From Micromonospora chokoriensis (GTDB lineage: Bacteria > Actinomycetota > Actinomycetes > Mycobacteriales > Micromonosporaceae): a DNA stretch of 64,000 nt. Shown here one piece after another: positions 44,948-53,492 of the stretch. The stretch covers positions 19,210 through 83,209 of the forward strand of contig NZ_JOAN01000026.1 in NCBI RefSeq assembly GCF_000718555.1. Direction: 5' to 3'. A model generated the notes under the pieces. That model was not told the DNA's origin and did no database searches. It worked only from the letters and a program-made list of their open reading frames with translations. Both the position numbers and the translations under genes were made by a program. Position 1 is the first letter of the stretch. Every line of letters starts with the position of its first letter.

Positions 44948-45727
44948 CTACTGGAGTCGGGTGATGCCGAAGCGCCGCTTCAGGTCGGAGATCACCTGGG
45001 GGCATGCGGCGAGCGTCGCGGCCCGATTTCCGCCCCCGTCGTGCAGGAGGACGATGGCACCGGGGCGGGTGGCGGTGTGGATTCGCTTGCCGATCGTGGC
45101 CGCGCTCGGCTTGTCCCAGTCCTGTGGGTCGACCGACCAGTGCAGCGGGCGCATGCCGAGGTCCTTCGCCACCGCGATCACCTCCGGCGTCCACCGGCCG
45201 CCCGGCTGCCGGTAGAACGACACCTTCGTGCCGGGAGCCGCCTTACGGATGGCCTTGTTGGTGCGGTCCAGGTCGGCCCGGATCTCGGCGACCGGTCGGC
45301 GGGCCAGATCGAGGTCGTGCCGCCAGCTGTGGTTGCAGAGCTGGTGTCCCTCCCGGACGATCCGTCGGATCAACTCCGGGTGGCGCTGCGCCTCGCGACC
45401 GACGACGCAGAAGGTTGCGGTCACCTTGGCGGCCCGTAGTTGGTCGAGCACCTTGGGTGTCCAGGCCGGGTTGGGTCCGTCGTCGAACGTCAGGGCCACC
45501 GGGCGTACGCCGGTGTTGCGCCCGAGGCCGGCGGGGAGCTTGGCCGGCAGCGGCCGCAGTGGCGGCTTGGCCGGCTTGGTGCTGGGGTGCGGTGACGGGG
45601 TGGGGGGTGTGGTCGATTGCACCGGCTTGACAGCGCCGGCGGGTGCGATGGTGCGGTCCGGTTGGGCACAACCGGACAAGACCAGCGCCATGGCGAGGAC
45701 GGGCGCCAGGACAGCGCGGGCTTGCAT
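44948..45727 (-). CDS. Polysaccharide deacetylase lipoprotein (NodB domain)
   Basis: A 259-residue cell-surface lipoprotein with lipobox LSGCAQPD. A Pro/Lys-rich linker follows, then a NodB/CE4 domain with VALTFDDGPNPAWTP (motif 1), HQLCNHSWRHDLDL (motif 2 zinc histidines), VSFYRQPGGRWTPEV (motif 3), MRPLHWSVDPQDWDKP and IVLLHDGGGNRAATL (catalytic His). It probably deacetylates peptidoglycan or another cell-wall glycan. Transcribed from its own start. Confidence 0.9.
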   Translation of the reverse strand: MQARAVLAPVLAMALVLSGCAQPDRTIAPAGAVKPVQSTTPPTPSPHPSTKPAKPPLRPLPAKLPAGLGRNTGVRPVALTFDDGPNPAWTPKVLDQLRAAKVTATFCVVGREAQRHPELIRRIVREGHQLCNHSWRHDLDLARRPVAEIRADLDRTNKAIRKAAPGTKVSFYRQPGGRWTPEVIAVAKDLGMRPLHWSVDPQDWDKPSAATIGKRIHTATRPGAIVLLHDGGGNRAATLAACPQVISDLKRRFGITRLQ

Positions 45728-45802
45728 GTGCTCGCTCCCGGAGGGTCGGGGTCGGCGGACCCGCCCGACGGTAGTTCACGCTGCCGACCGGCGACAGTGC
45801 GA

Positions 45803-46771
45803 TCAATCACGACTCGACTGGTCCAGAGAGTCGCGGACGGCGGCGGAGAGCGAGACCGCCTCGGCCAGGTCGACCGGCCGCACCACCCCGGCGGGCAGCG
45901 TGTCCGCGCGCCAGCCGGGGCCGGCGGCGAGCACCAGCAACGGGCGGCGGGGCGCTGCGAGCAGCGCGCTGAGCTGGGCCGGGTCGGCGGTGGCCCGGGT
46001 GTGCGACCAGAGCACCACGGCGGCCGGGCCGGTCCGGTTCACCGCCTCGACGAGAGCGGGCACCGGCATCCGAGCGCCGAGCATCCGGTAGCTGACACCG
46101 GCCTCCGCGAGCGCTGCGGCCAACGCCTCCAGCGGCAGGGTGTGCTGCTCCTCGTCGGCGCAGGAGAGCAGGATCCGGGCCGGCCCGGTAGGGACCTTGG
46201 CCCGACTGGCCGCCGCGAGAGCCTCCGAGACGCAGCGGGACACCAGGTGTTCCACCTCGATCAGACCGGCGGTGGCGGCGTGCCGTTCGCCGATTCCGGC
46301 GAGCACCGGCCGCAGCAGGCCATCCCAGGTGGCGACGACCCCGCCAGCGGCCAGGGCGTGCGCGATCGTCTCGCTGATCGCCGCCGCGTCCAGGCGCATG
46401 GCGGCGCGGGCCAACCCGCGGGCTGCTGGGCCGGCACGGCCGACCGGGATGGTGCCGCCGCCGCCGTCCCTGCCGGTCGGGTGGATCCGGGCCGGGGCGA
46501 GGGTGCCGTTGGGCACTGGATCCGGTGCCTGGCGGGCCCAGCGGGCCGCCTCGGCGGGGCTCACCCCCTCGGCGGTGAGCCGTCGCATGATCTCCAGACG
46601 GGCCAGATCGGTCGGTGTGTACCGGCGGTGGTGACCGGGGACGTGTTCACTGGGCCCGAGCCCGTAGCGCTGGTGCCAGGTGCGCAGGGTCGTCACCGCG
46701 ACTCCCAACCGCCGTGCGACCGCGCCCGCGCTCAGCGCCTCATCGACCACCCGACCGCTCCGCCGTGTCAT
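45803..46771 (-). CDS. MerR-type regulator with cobalamin-binding domain (CarH/LitR-like)
   Basis: A 322-residue regulator: an N-terminal MerR winged helix (SAGAVARRLGVAVTTLRTWHQRYGLGPSEHVPGHHRRY), a four-helix region and a C-terminal Rossmann-like B12 domain. In CarH the cobalamin contacts are W-x9-EH in the helices and an axial His in DxHxxG. Here the first motif reads H-AATAGLIEV-EH, so the Trp is replaced by His; the second is DEEQHTL, which keeps the His. Its gene lies downstream of carotenoid genes, the usual target of light-controlled CarH. It overlaps idi by 32 bases. Light sensing is likely but not proven. Confidence 0.85.
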   Translation of the reverse strand: MTRRSGRVVDEALSAGAVARRLGVAVTTLRTWHQRYGLGPSEHVPGHHRRYTPTDLARLEIMRRLTAEGVSPAEAARWARQAPDPVPNGTLAPARIHPTGRDGGGGTIPVGRAGPAARGLARAAMRLDAAAISETIAHALAAGGVVATWDGLLRPVLAGIGERHAATAGLIEVEHLVSRCVSEALAAASRAKVPTGPARILLSCADEEQHTLPLEALAAALAEAGVSYRMLGARMPVPALVEAVNRTGPAAVVLWSHTRATADPAQLSALLAAPRRPLLVLAAGPGWRADTLPAGVVRPVDLAEAVSLSAAVRDSLDQSSRD

Positions 46772-47360
46772 CCGCCGACGATTCGGGCGGTGTCATGGCC
46801 GGGCCGGTTGTGCCCGACCCGGACCCCGAGGGGTGCAGCAGCCGGTTCACCACCCCACCCAGCCAGGGCGCGTACGACCGGGGGTCGCGGTCCAACTCGG
46901 CCTCCAACGCGGTGGGATCGGCCCACCGCAGCTCGGCCACCTCGTCCGGGTCCGGTAGTAGCGGTGCGCTGGGCCGGAATTCGCCCCGCAGCACGTGGTC
47001 GTACTCGAATTCGACCCGACCGGTCGCCGGGTCCTCGGCGTAGTAGACGTAGACGCCGACCTCGGTCAGCTCGACCGGGCCCGCCCCCAACTCCTCGCCC
47101 AGCCGGCGGTTGGCCGCCTCGGCGAGCGACTCTCCCGGTCGGGGGTGGCCGCAGCAGGAGTTGGCCCAGCGCAGCGGGAATCGGGTCTTGACGGCGGCTC
47201 GACGTTGGAGCAGCACCTGGCCGTCCGGGTCCACCAGCAACACCGAGAAGGCCCGATGCAGCTGCCCCGGGGGTTGGTGTGCGGCCGCGACGGTCGTCTC
47301 ACCGTGCGCCTTGCCGGTCTCGTCGACGAGTTCGACGAGGTGTACCTCACGGGTGCTCAT
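46740..47360 (-). CDS. idi: Isopentenyl-diphosphate delta-isomerase, type I
   Basis: Interconverts IPP and DMAPP, feeding the carotenoid pathway. The 206-residue Nudix-fold protein has HRAFSVLLVDPDGQVLLQRRAAVKTRFPLRWANSCCGHPRPGESLAEAANRRLGEELG, with the catalytic Cys in NSCCGHP. The ATG is at 47360; the ATGA shares four bases with the crtI stop. The longer upstream reading lies inside crtI and is a shadow. The C-terminal ~30 residues are Ser/Gly/Thr-rich. Confidence 0.93.
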   Translation of the reverse strand: MSTREVHLVELVDETGKAHGETTVAAAHQPPGQLHRAFSVLLVDPDGQVLLQRRAAVKTRFPLRWANSCCGHPRPGESLAEAANRRLGEELGAGPVELTEVGVYVYYAEDPATGRVEFEYDHVLRGEFRPSAPLLPDPDEVAELRWADPTALEAELDRDPRSYAPWLGGVVNRLLHPSGSGSGTTGPAMTPPESSADDTAERSGGR

Positions 47361-48838
47361 CGGCCTTCCCCGGTGATTCGGCCGGCGGCGAGCTTGCCGG
47401 AGATGAGCACCATCGGTACGCCGACCCCGGGTTGGGTTCCGGAGCCGACGAACACCACGTTCGACAGGTTGCGGTGCAGGTTCGACGGGCGGAACGGGCC
47501 GGTCTGGAAGAGGGTGTGCGCGGCGGCGAACGGGGTGCCGGCGGCCATCCCCTGCTCCTCCCACTCGGCGGGGGTGATCGCCCGGAGCACCTCGACCCCG
47601 GCGCCGAAGCCGACGTAACCGCGCTCCTCCAGGGTGCCGATCAGTCGGTCGGTGTAGCGCTGGGTCAGGTCTCCGCGCCACTCGAAGGGCGCCCGGTGCA
47701 GGTTGGGCACCGGGGCGAGCACGTAGTAGGTGTGCCGGTCCGGTGGGGCCACCGTCGGGTCGGTCCGGCTCGGGTTGGTCACCAGCAGCGACGGATCGGT
47801 CATCAGCTCACCCCGCCGGATGACCTCATCGAAGGTGCCCTTCCACGCGCGTCCGAAATGGATGTTGTGATGGGCGATCTTCGCATAGCCCTGTCGGGAG
47901 CCGACGTGCAGAACGACGCAGGACGGCGAGTAGGTGAGCCGGCGCTGCGGCGCGGCGGGGAGCAGGTCCCGGTAGGCGACCGGCAGGTCGGGGTTGAGCA
48001 CCACCACGTCCGCCGGCACCAGTTCGCCGTCGGCGGTGAGCACGCCGGTGGCGCGGCCGTTCGCGGTCTCCACCCGGGTCACCGTGGTGTCGTACCGGAT
48101 CTGCACGCCGTGCTTCTCAGCCGCGCCGGCCATCGCCTTGGAGACCGCGTGGATGCCGCCGCGCGGGAAGTAGACCCCGGCCACCGAGTCGAGGTACGCG
48201 ATGACCGCGTAGATGGCCAGCGCGTCGTGCGGCGCGAGGCCGGCGTACATCGCCTGGAAGGAGAAGATCCGCTGGGTACGCGGGTCGCGGAAGAACTGGT
48301 TGATCTTCGTCTGGAGGCGTCGGAAGGCCCCGCCGGTGAGCAGCTTGAGCAGGTTGCCGGTGATCAGGTCGGTCGGCGCGTCCAGGTTGCGCTCGATGAA
48401 GTCGGTCCGCTCCAGACGCCACAACTCCCGCGCGTACTCGACGAAACGCAGATAGCCGTCCGCCTCGCGGGGCCCGCAGACCCGGGAGATCTCGGCCGCC
48501 ATCCGGGTGGTGTCGGTGAGCACGTCGAGGGTCGAGCCGTCCGGGTAGTACGCCCGGTAGGCAGGGTCGAGCGGGGTCAGGTCCAGCCAGTCGTGCAGCT
48601 CCTCACCGACCGCGCCGAGCGCCTCGGCGATCAGGTCGGGCATGGTGAGCACGGTCGGGCCGGTGTCGAACTCGTAGCCGTCCACGCCGAGCCGTCCGGC
48701 CCGACCGCCGGGCACCGGCTCACGCTCCAGTACGGTCACCTGCCGGCCACTGCCCGCCAGGTGCAGCGCGCAGGCGAGCCCGCCCAGCCCGGCCCCGACG
48801 ACCACCACCCGGTCCGTCCGTCCCGTCACCGTCCGCAC
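47357..48838 (-). CDS. crtI: Phytoene desaturase
   Basis: A 493-residue FAD-dependent desaturase that converts phytoene to lycopene-type products. The N-terminal dinucleotide motif is VVVVGAGLGGLACALHLAGSGRQVTVLEREPVPGGRAG, and the C-terminal CrtI signature appears in NLSNVVFVGSGTQPGVGVPMVLISGKLAAGRI. GTG 48838 directly precedes the dinucleotide motif. It is flanked by crtE (upstream, 28 bases away) and idi. The number of desaturation steps cannot be told from sequence. Confidence 0.95.
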   Translation of the reverse strand: MRTVTGRTDRVVVVGAGLGGLACALHLAGSGRQVTVLEREPVPGGRAGRLGVDGYEFDTGPTVLTMPDLIAEALGAVGEELHDWLDLTPLDPAYRAYYPDGSTLDVLTDTTRMAAEISRVCGPREADGYLRFVEYARELWRLERTDFIERNLDAPTDLITGNLLKLLTGGAFRRLQTKINQFFRDPRTQRIFSFQAMYAGLAPHDALAIYAVIAYLDSVAGVYFPRGGIHAVSKAMAGAAEKHGVQIRYDTTVTRVETANGRATGVLTADGELVPADVVVLNPDLPVAYRDLLPAAPQRRLTYSPSCVVLHVGSRQGYAKIAHHNIHFGRAWKGTFDEVIRRGELMTDPSLLVTNPSRTDPTVAPPDRHTYYVLAPVPNLHRAPFEWRGDLTQRYTDRLIGTLEERGYVGFGAGVEVLRAITPAEWEEQGMAAGTPFAAAHTLFQTGPFRPSNLHRNLSNVVFVGSGTQPGVGVPMVLISGKLAAGRITGEGR

Positions 48839-48866
48839 GTGACCACCTCCTCGCTTGAGTCGCTCA

Positions 48867-50009
48867 TCAGGCCCGCCGGTTGGCAGCGGCGGTGGCCAGC
48901 CCGGTCAGCGCGGTACGCGCCGTCTCGTTGACGGGCGCCGCGTCGAGCGCGGTCAACGCGTCGCTCACCCGCTCGGCGATCATCTCCTCCAACCGGGTCA
49001 CCGCGCCGGTCTCGGCGACCAGCCCGGCGAGTTCGTCGACCGGGCCGTCGGCGGCCCGGTCCAACGCCGCGAGCTGGGCCGGCGTGGCAAGCTCACGGGC
49101 CAGCATGAGCAGCGTGGTCGGCTTGCCGGTGCGGAGGTCGTCACCGGCCGGCTTGCCGGTGGCCGCCGGGTCGCCGTAGACCCCGAGCAGGTCGTCGCGG
49201 AGCTGGAACGCTTCGCCGACCGCCAGGCCATAGCGGGTGTACGCGGGAATGAGCGCATCGTCGGCGGGCACCCCGGCGAGGCGGGCCCCGAAGAGGAGTG
49301 GTCGCTGGACGGTGTAGCTGGCGGTCTTGTAGCGGGCCACCCGCAGCGCCCGGTCGACCGACCAGCTGGCCGGGTCGTTCTCGCCGAGCACGTCGAGGTA
49401 TTGCCCGGCGACCGTCTCCACCCGCATCTGGTCGTAGCAGCGCCGAACCTCGAAGAGTCGATCCGACGGCACCGTTGCGTGGGCCAGCAGCTGATCGGCC
49501 CAGACCATGCAGAGGTCGCCGATGAGCACGGCGGCGGCCTCGCCGAACCGGCCGGGATCACCTCGGTGGTTCGCGGCGATGTGCTGTTCGGCGAGGGCGA
49601 CGTGTGCGGTGGGTCGGCCACGGCGGGTGGTGGACGCGTCCATCACGTCGTCGTGCACAAGCGCGAAGGTGTGCAGCAACTCCAGCGCGGCCAGCGCGGG
49701 CAGGACGGGTGGCAGCGCTGCGGTGGCGCCCACCGCCCCGCGCCAACCCCAGTAGGCGAACGTGGACCGGATCCGCTTGCCGCCGGTGAGGACGACCTCC
49801 CGCGCGGTGGCGGCGAAGGCGCCCATCGATGGGTCGATCTCGTTGAGGGAGTCGACCTCGGCGCTGAGGAAGGTGGTCAGGGTCTCGTCGACCGCCGTGA
49901 CCAGGTCGTGGGTGTATGCGGCCAGAACGGCGCGGACCGGATCGTCCCCGTCCCCCGGCCCTGCCGGCGCCACGCGGGTCACGTTGCCCGCAACTGCGTC
50001 GTTGGCCAT
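48867..50009 (-). CDS. crtE: Geranylgeranyl diphosphate synthase
   Basis: Head-to-tail prenyl transferase of 380 residues giving GGPP. It has the first Asp-rich motif LVHDDVMDASTTRRG and the second FQLRDDLLGVYGD, plus GGKRIRS. The N terminus includes an Asp/Thr-rich ~55-residue stretch. It is the first gene of a minus-strand operon (crtE, crtI, idi, MerR-B12). The divergent gap to crtB is only 64 bases. Confidence 0.93.
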   Translation of the reverse strand: MANDAVAGNVTRVAPAGPGDGDDPVRAVLAAYTHDLVTAVDETLTTFLSAEVDSLNEIDPSMGAFAATAREVVLTGGKRIRSTFAYWGWRGAVGATAALPPVLPALAALELLHTFALVHDDVMDASTTRRGRPTAHVALAEQHIAANHRGDPGRFGEAAAVLIGDLCMVWADQLLAHATVPSDRLFEVRRCYDQMRVETVAGQYLDVLGENDPASWSVDRALRVARYKTASYTVQRPLLFGARLAGVPADDALIPAYTRYGLAVGEAFQLRDDLLGVYGDPAATGKPAGDDLRTGKPTTLLMLARELATPAQLAALDRAADGPVDELAGLVAETGAVTRLEEMIAERVSDALTALDAAPVNETARTALTGLATAAANRRA

Positions 50010-50020
50010 GCGGCTGAGCG

Positions 50021-50060
50021 TACCCTAGGCTACGAGTTGCGTCGATTGGTGCGTCGATAA
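50021..50060. promoter_or_regulatory. Divergent crt promoter with direct repeat operator
   Basis: Two copies of TGCGTCGAT lie 12 bases apart (50038-50046 and 50050-50058), the spacing expected for a MerR/CarH protein on tandem repeats. A TAGGGT -10-like box for crtE is found on the minus strand (near 50024), and a GATAAT box toward crtB (50056-50061). The MerR-B12 regulator is a natural candidate binder. Confidence 0.6.
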
Positions 50061-50073
50061 TGGAGGAGGGCCG

Positions 50074-50997
50074 GTGGAAACTGATCTCACCGCTGCCTAT
50101 GACCGGTGCCGTGAGCTGCACAAACGTCACGGCCGCACCTACTATCTCGCTACCCGCCTGCTCCCCGCTTGGAAACGACGACATGTGCACGCCCTCTACG
50201 GGTTCACCCGGTACGCGGACGAGATCGTCGACCGCACTGAGGACCTGCCGCCGGCCGAGCGGGCCGCTCGGCTGGACCACTGGGCCAGCCAGTTCGTGGC
50301 CGGTCTGCACGGTGCGCCAGTCGACGACCCACTGTTGCCGGCCGTGCTGCACACGATCGCCGTCTTCGATCTCGACCGGGACGACTTTGCGTCGTTTTTG
50401 AAGAGCATGGCGATGGACCTGACCGTCACCGCGTACCCGACCTACGACCACCTGCTCGACTACATGGAGGGCTCGGCGGCGGTCATCGGCACCATGATGC
50501 TGCCGATCCTGGGCAGCTCCGACCCGGCGGCGGCACGGGAGCCGGCCCGGCAACTCGGCTTCGCCTTCCAGCTCACCAACTTCATCCGGGACGTCGCCGA
50601 GGATCTCGACCGGGGCCGCACCTACCTGCCGGACGAGGACATGGCGAAGTTCGGGGTCACCCGCGAGGAGTTGGCCGAGGCGCGTGCCCGGGGCCGCGGT
50701 ACGCCCCGGATCCGCGAGCTGATCGAGTACGAGGTGACCCGCGCCCAGGCGCACTACGCCGCCGCCGCACCGGGTGTCACGATGCTGGCGCCCGCCTCGC
50801 AGGCCTGCATGCGCACCGCGTACGCGCTCTACGGCGGCATCCTCGACGAGGTGGCCGCGCAGGACTACGACGTCTTCGTTCGGCGGGCCCTGGTGCCACA
50901 GCGGCGACGGATGGCGGTGGCCGCGCGTGCCCTGCTCAGCTCGACCGGTACGCCGGTCGTCATCCCCGGGCCGACCACCCACCCGGAGGGCCGGTGA
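50074..50997 (+). CDS. crtB: Phytoene synthase
   Basis: Condenses two GGPP molecules to phytoene. The 307-residue protein has both Asp-rich motifs: GFTRYADEIVDRTED and NFIRDVAEDLDRGRTYLP. GTG 50074 follows a GGAGGAGGG ribosome site. Its stop overlaps the photolyase start (GTGA), so pigment synthesis and photorepair are co-expressed. Divergent from crtE across a shared regulatory gap. Confidence 0.95.
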   Translation: METDLTAAYDRCRELHKRHGRTYYLATRLLPAWKRRHVHALYGFTRYADEIVDRTEDLPPAERAARLDHWASQFVAGLHGAPVDDPLLPAVLHTIAVFDLDRDDFASFLKSMAMDLTVTAYPTYDHLLDYMEGSAAVIGTMMLPILGSSDPAAAREPARQLGFAFQLTNFIRDVAEDLDRGRTYLPDEDMAKFGVTREELAEARARGRGTPRIRELIEYEVTRAQAHYAAAAPGVTMLAPASQACMRTAYALYGGILDEVAAQDYDVFVRRALVPQRRRMAVAARALLSSTGTPVVIPGPTTHPEGR

Positions 50998-52319
50998 CCG
51001 CGAGCACGGCGATCGTGCTTCTCACCCGCGACCTGCGGGTGCACGACCACCCGGCGCTGGCCACCACCTGTGCGGCCTTCGACCGGGTGGTGCCGTTGTT
51101 CGTGCTCGACCCGGCGCTGGCCGACCTGTCCGCCAACCGCACCCGCTTTCTGCACCAGGCCCTCGCCGACCTGCGCACTCAGCTCCGCGAACGCGGCGGT
51201 GACCTGGTGGTGCGACACGGCGACCCGGTGGCCGAGACGATCCGGCTGGCCGCCGAGGTCGGCGCGACCGCCGTCGCGCTCTCCGCCGACGTCAGTCACC
51301 ACGCCAGCCGCCGGGAGCGGCGACTGCGCGCCGAGTGCGAGCGGCACCGACTGCACCTGCGCCTGTTTCCCGGGCTGACCGTGGTCGAGCCGGGTGCGCT
51401 GCGACCCGGCGGCGGCGGTGACCACTACCGGGTGTTCAGCCCGTACCACCGGGCCTGGGCGGCCAACCGGTGGCGCGAGGAGTTGGCCGCGCCGCGCCGG
51501 ATCGCCCTGCCCGACGGGGTACGCGTGGGCCGGCTGCCGGCGCTGCCCGCCGGAGACTCGCCCGACGCGGCAAGCGGCGGTGAGCGGCTCGCCCGGCAGC
51601 GGCTCACCGCCTGGCTGCCCGACCTGACCCGGTACGGCGATCAGCACGACGACATGGCCGGCGACGACACCTCCCGGCTCAGCCCGTACCTGCGCTTCGG
51701 CTGTGTGTCACCGCTGGCGGTGGCGAACCGCGCCGGGGACCGGTCCGGCCCGTTCGTCCGGCAGCTCTGCTGGCGGGACTTCTACTACCAGGTCACCGCC
51801 GCCTTCCCGGACATCTCGACCAGGGCGTACCGGCGGGGTGCCACCGAGCAGTGGCGCTACGACGACGACGCGTTGGCGGCCTGGACCGAGGGACAGACCG
51901 GGATGCCGATCGTCGACGCCGGGATGCGGCAGCTGCGGGCGCAGGGCTGGATGCACAACCGGGCCCGGCTGATCACCGCCGGCTACCTGACCAAGCACCT
52001 CGGGCAGGACTGGCGGTCCGGGGTGCCGGTCTTCTTCCACTGGCTGCTCGACGGGGACGTGGCGAACAACTCCGGCAACTGGCAGTGGGTCGCCGGCACC
52101 GGCAACGACACGAAGCCCTACCGGGGGTTCAACCCGGTCCGGCAGGCCGAGCGGTACGACCCGGCCGGCGACTACGTGCGCCGGTGGGTGCCGGAGCTGG
52201 CCGGGGTGCACGGCAAGGCGGTGCACCAGCCGTGGCGACTGCCGGACCAGCTCCGCCGCACCCTGGACTACCCGCCACCGCTCTCGGTGCCCGGCACCGA
52301 CCCGGTCTGGCTGCGCTGA
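50994..52319 (+). CDS. phr: Deoxyribodipyrimidine photolyase (class I, CPD)
   Basis: A 441-residue photolyase that repairs UV dimers with light. The N-terminal antenna-binding Rossmann domain is followed by an FAD domain with WRDFYYQVTAAFPD, GQTGMPIVDAGMRQLRAQGWMHNRARLITA, HWLLDGDVANNSGNWQWVAGTGNDTKPYRGFNP. These are the family's FAD and DNA-lesion contacts. It is translationally coupled to crtB. A second role as cryptochrome cannot be ruled out but the full catalytic set is present. Confidence 0.93.
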   Translation: MTASTAIVLLTRDLRVHDHPALATTCAAFDRVVPLFVLDPALADLSANRTRFLHQALADLRTQLRERGGDLVVRHGDPVAETIRLAAEVGATAVALSADVSHHASRRERRLRAECERHRLHLRLFPGLTVVEPGALRPGGGGDHYRVFSPYHRAWAANRWREELAAPRRIALPDGVRVGRLPALPAGDSPDAASGGERLARQRLTAWLPDLTRYGDQHDDMAGDDTSRLSPYLRFGCVSPLAVANRAGDRSGPFVRQLCWRDFYYQVTAAFPDISTRAYRRGATEQWRYDDDALAAWTEGQTGMPIVDAGMRQLRAQGWMHNRARLITAGYLTKHLGQDWRSGVPVFFHWLLDGDVANNSGNWQWVAGTGNDTKPYRGFNPVRQAERYDPAGDYVRRWVPELAGVHGKAVHQPWRLPDQLRRTLDYPPPLSVPGTDPVWLR

Positions 52320-52324
52320 CCCGC

Positions 52325-53401
52325 TCAGAGCACCGAGTGCAACGCCTCGACCAGCTCGTCCACCCGGTCGTGCTCGGCGAGGTGCGCCGTGGCGTACGCG
52401 AAGGTGTAACCGCGCTCGGGGTCGGCCCACGCGCTGCTGCCGCCGAGCCCGCCCATGCCCCAGCTGCCGTCCGGCTCCCACAGCATGCCCAGCGTCCACT
52501 GGGTGTCGCGTTCCAACACCAGGTCCGGCCCGTCGTACTGAACCCGGGTCGCCTCCGCGATCAGCTCGGGGCTGACCAGTCGGACGCCGTCCAGGACACC
52601 ACCGGCCAACAGCCCGGCGTAGAGCCGGGCCAGGCTGGACGCGGTGGCGTGCAAATTGACCGCGGGCACCTCGGAGCCTCGCCACAGCGGGCTGTTCAGC
52701 ACGGCCAGGTCCTGCCCACCGGCCGGGTTGCCCATTGAGCGGGCCCGCAGCGAGCCCGGCTCACCGAGCACCCGGGTCGGCCACCCCGGGTCGCCGTACC
52801 GCAGGTCCGCGCAGCGCCGCTGGTCCGCCTCGGCCAGCCCGAAGCCGAGGTCGAGGTGCCACCGGTCGGCGATCTCCTCGGCCAGGAACCGGCCCACCGA
52901 CCGTCCGTCGACCCGGCGGACCAGCTCGCCCACCAGGTGCCCGTACGTCCAGGCGTGTTCTCCGGCGACCGAGCCCGGCGACCACTCGGGGTCGGCGGCG
53001 GCCAGGTCGCCGGTGAGCAGCGCCCAGTCGGCGACCGCGGTGGCCGGTCGGGGCACCGGGAAGGCCGGCAGCCCGGCGGTGTGCGACAACACCTGACGCA
53101 CGGTGGCGGAAGTGCGGAACTCCGGCCAGTACCGGTCCACGGCAGCGTCGAGATCGACCTTCTCCCGGTCGACGAGCAGCAACAGGCAGAGCGCGGCCAC
53201 CGGCTTGCCGACCGAGTAGACGTTCACAAGCGTGTCCGGCCGCCACGGCTCGCCGCCCGGCCCGTCGCCGCTGCGCGAGCCGCCGATCAGGTCCACGACT
53301 GGCTGCCCGTCGTACCAGATGGTCAGGCTGGCGCCGGTCTCCCGGCCGGCGGCGAGCAGGTCGTGGAAGCAGTCCCGGACCGGAGCGAAGCGTGCGTGCA
53401 T
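52325..53401 (-). CDS. Beta-lactamase-family serine hydrolase
   Basis: A 358-residue protein of the class C/EstB family, with nucleophile Ser63 in YSVGKP (SxxK), a Tyr in TYGHLVGELV (YxN replaced by YGH), and the conserved HTAGLPAFPV. No signal peptide is seen at the ATG 53401, so it acts in the cytoplasm; the extended reading to 53560 overlaps the divergent gene. This family contains esterases and peptidases. Substrate unknown. Confidence 0.83.
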   Translation of the reverse strand: MHARFAPVRDCFHDLLAAGRETGASLTIWYDGQPVVDLIGGSRSGDGPGGEPWRPDTLVNVYSVGKPVAALCLLLLVDREKVDLDAAVDRYWPEFRTSATVRQVLSHTAGLPAFPVPRPATAVADWALLTGDLAAADPEWSPGSVAGEHAWTYGHLVGELVRRVDGRSVGRFLAEEIADRWHLDLGFGLAEADQRRCADLRYGDPGWPTRVLGEPGSLRARSMGNPAGGQDLAVLNSPLWRGSEVPAVNLHATASSLARLYAGLLAGGVLDGVRLVSPELIAEATRVQYDGPDLVLERDTQWTLGMLWEPDGSWGMGGLGGSSAWADPERGYTFAYATAHLAEHDRVDELVEALHSVL

Positions 53402-53492
53402 CCGGCCACGGTAAGCGTCCGAGCCGGTGAGCGGGTCGGCTTTTCCGCCGACCCCGGTGGCCGGGGTGGTGTCGCTGGGGGATGCTGTTTCA

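Noticed and set aside
46740..47681. 313-codon reading for idi starting inside crtI
   Set aside because: The first 107 codons are a shadow of crtI; the ATG at 47360 overlaps the crtI stop by four bases and begins the recognised isomerase.
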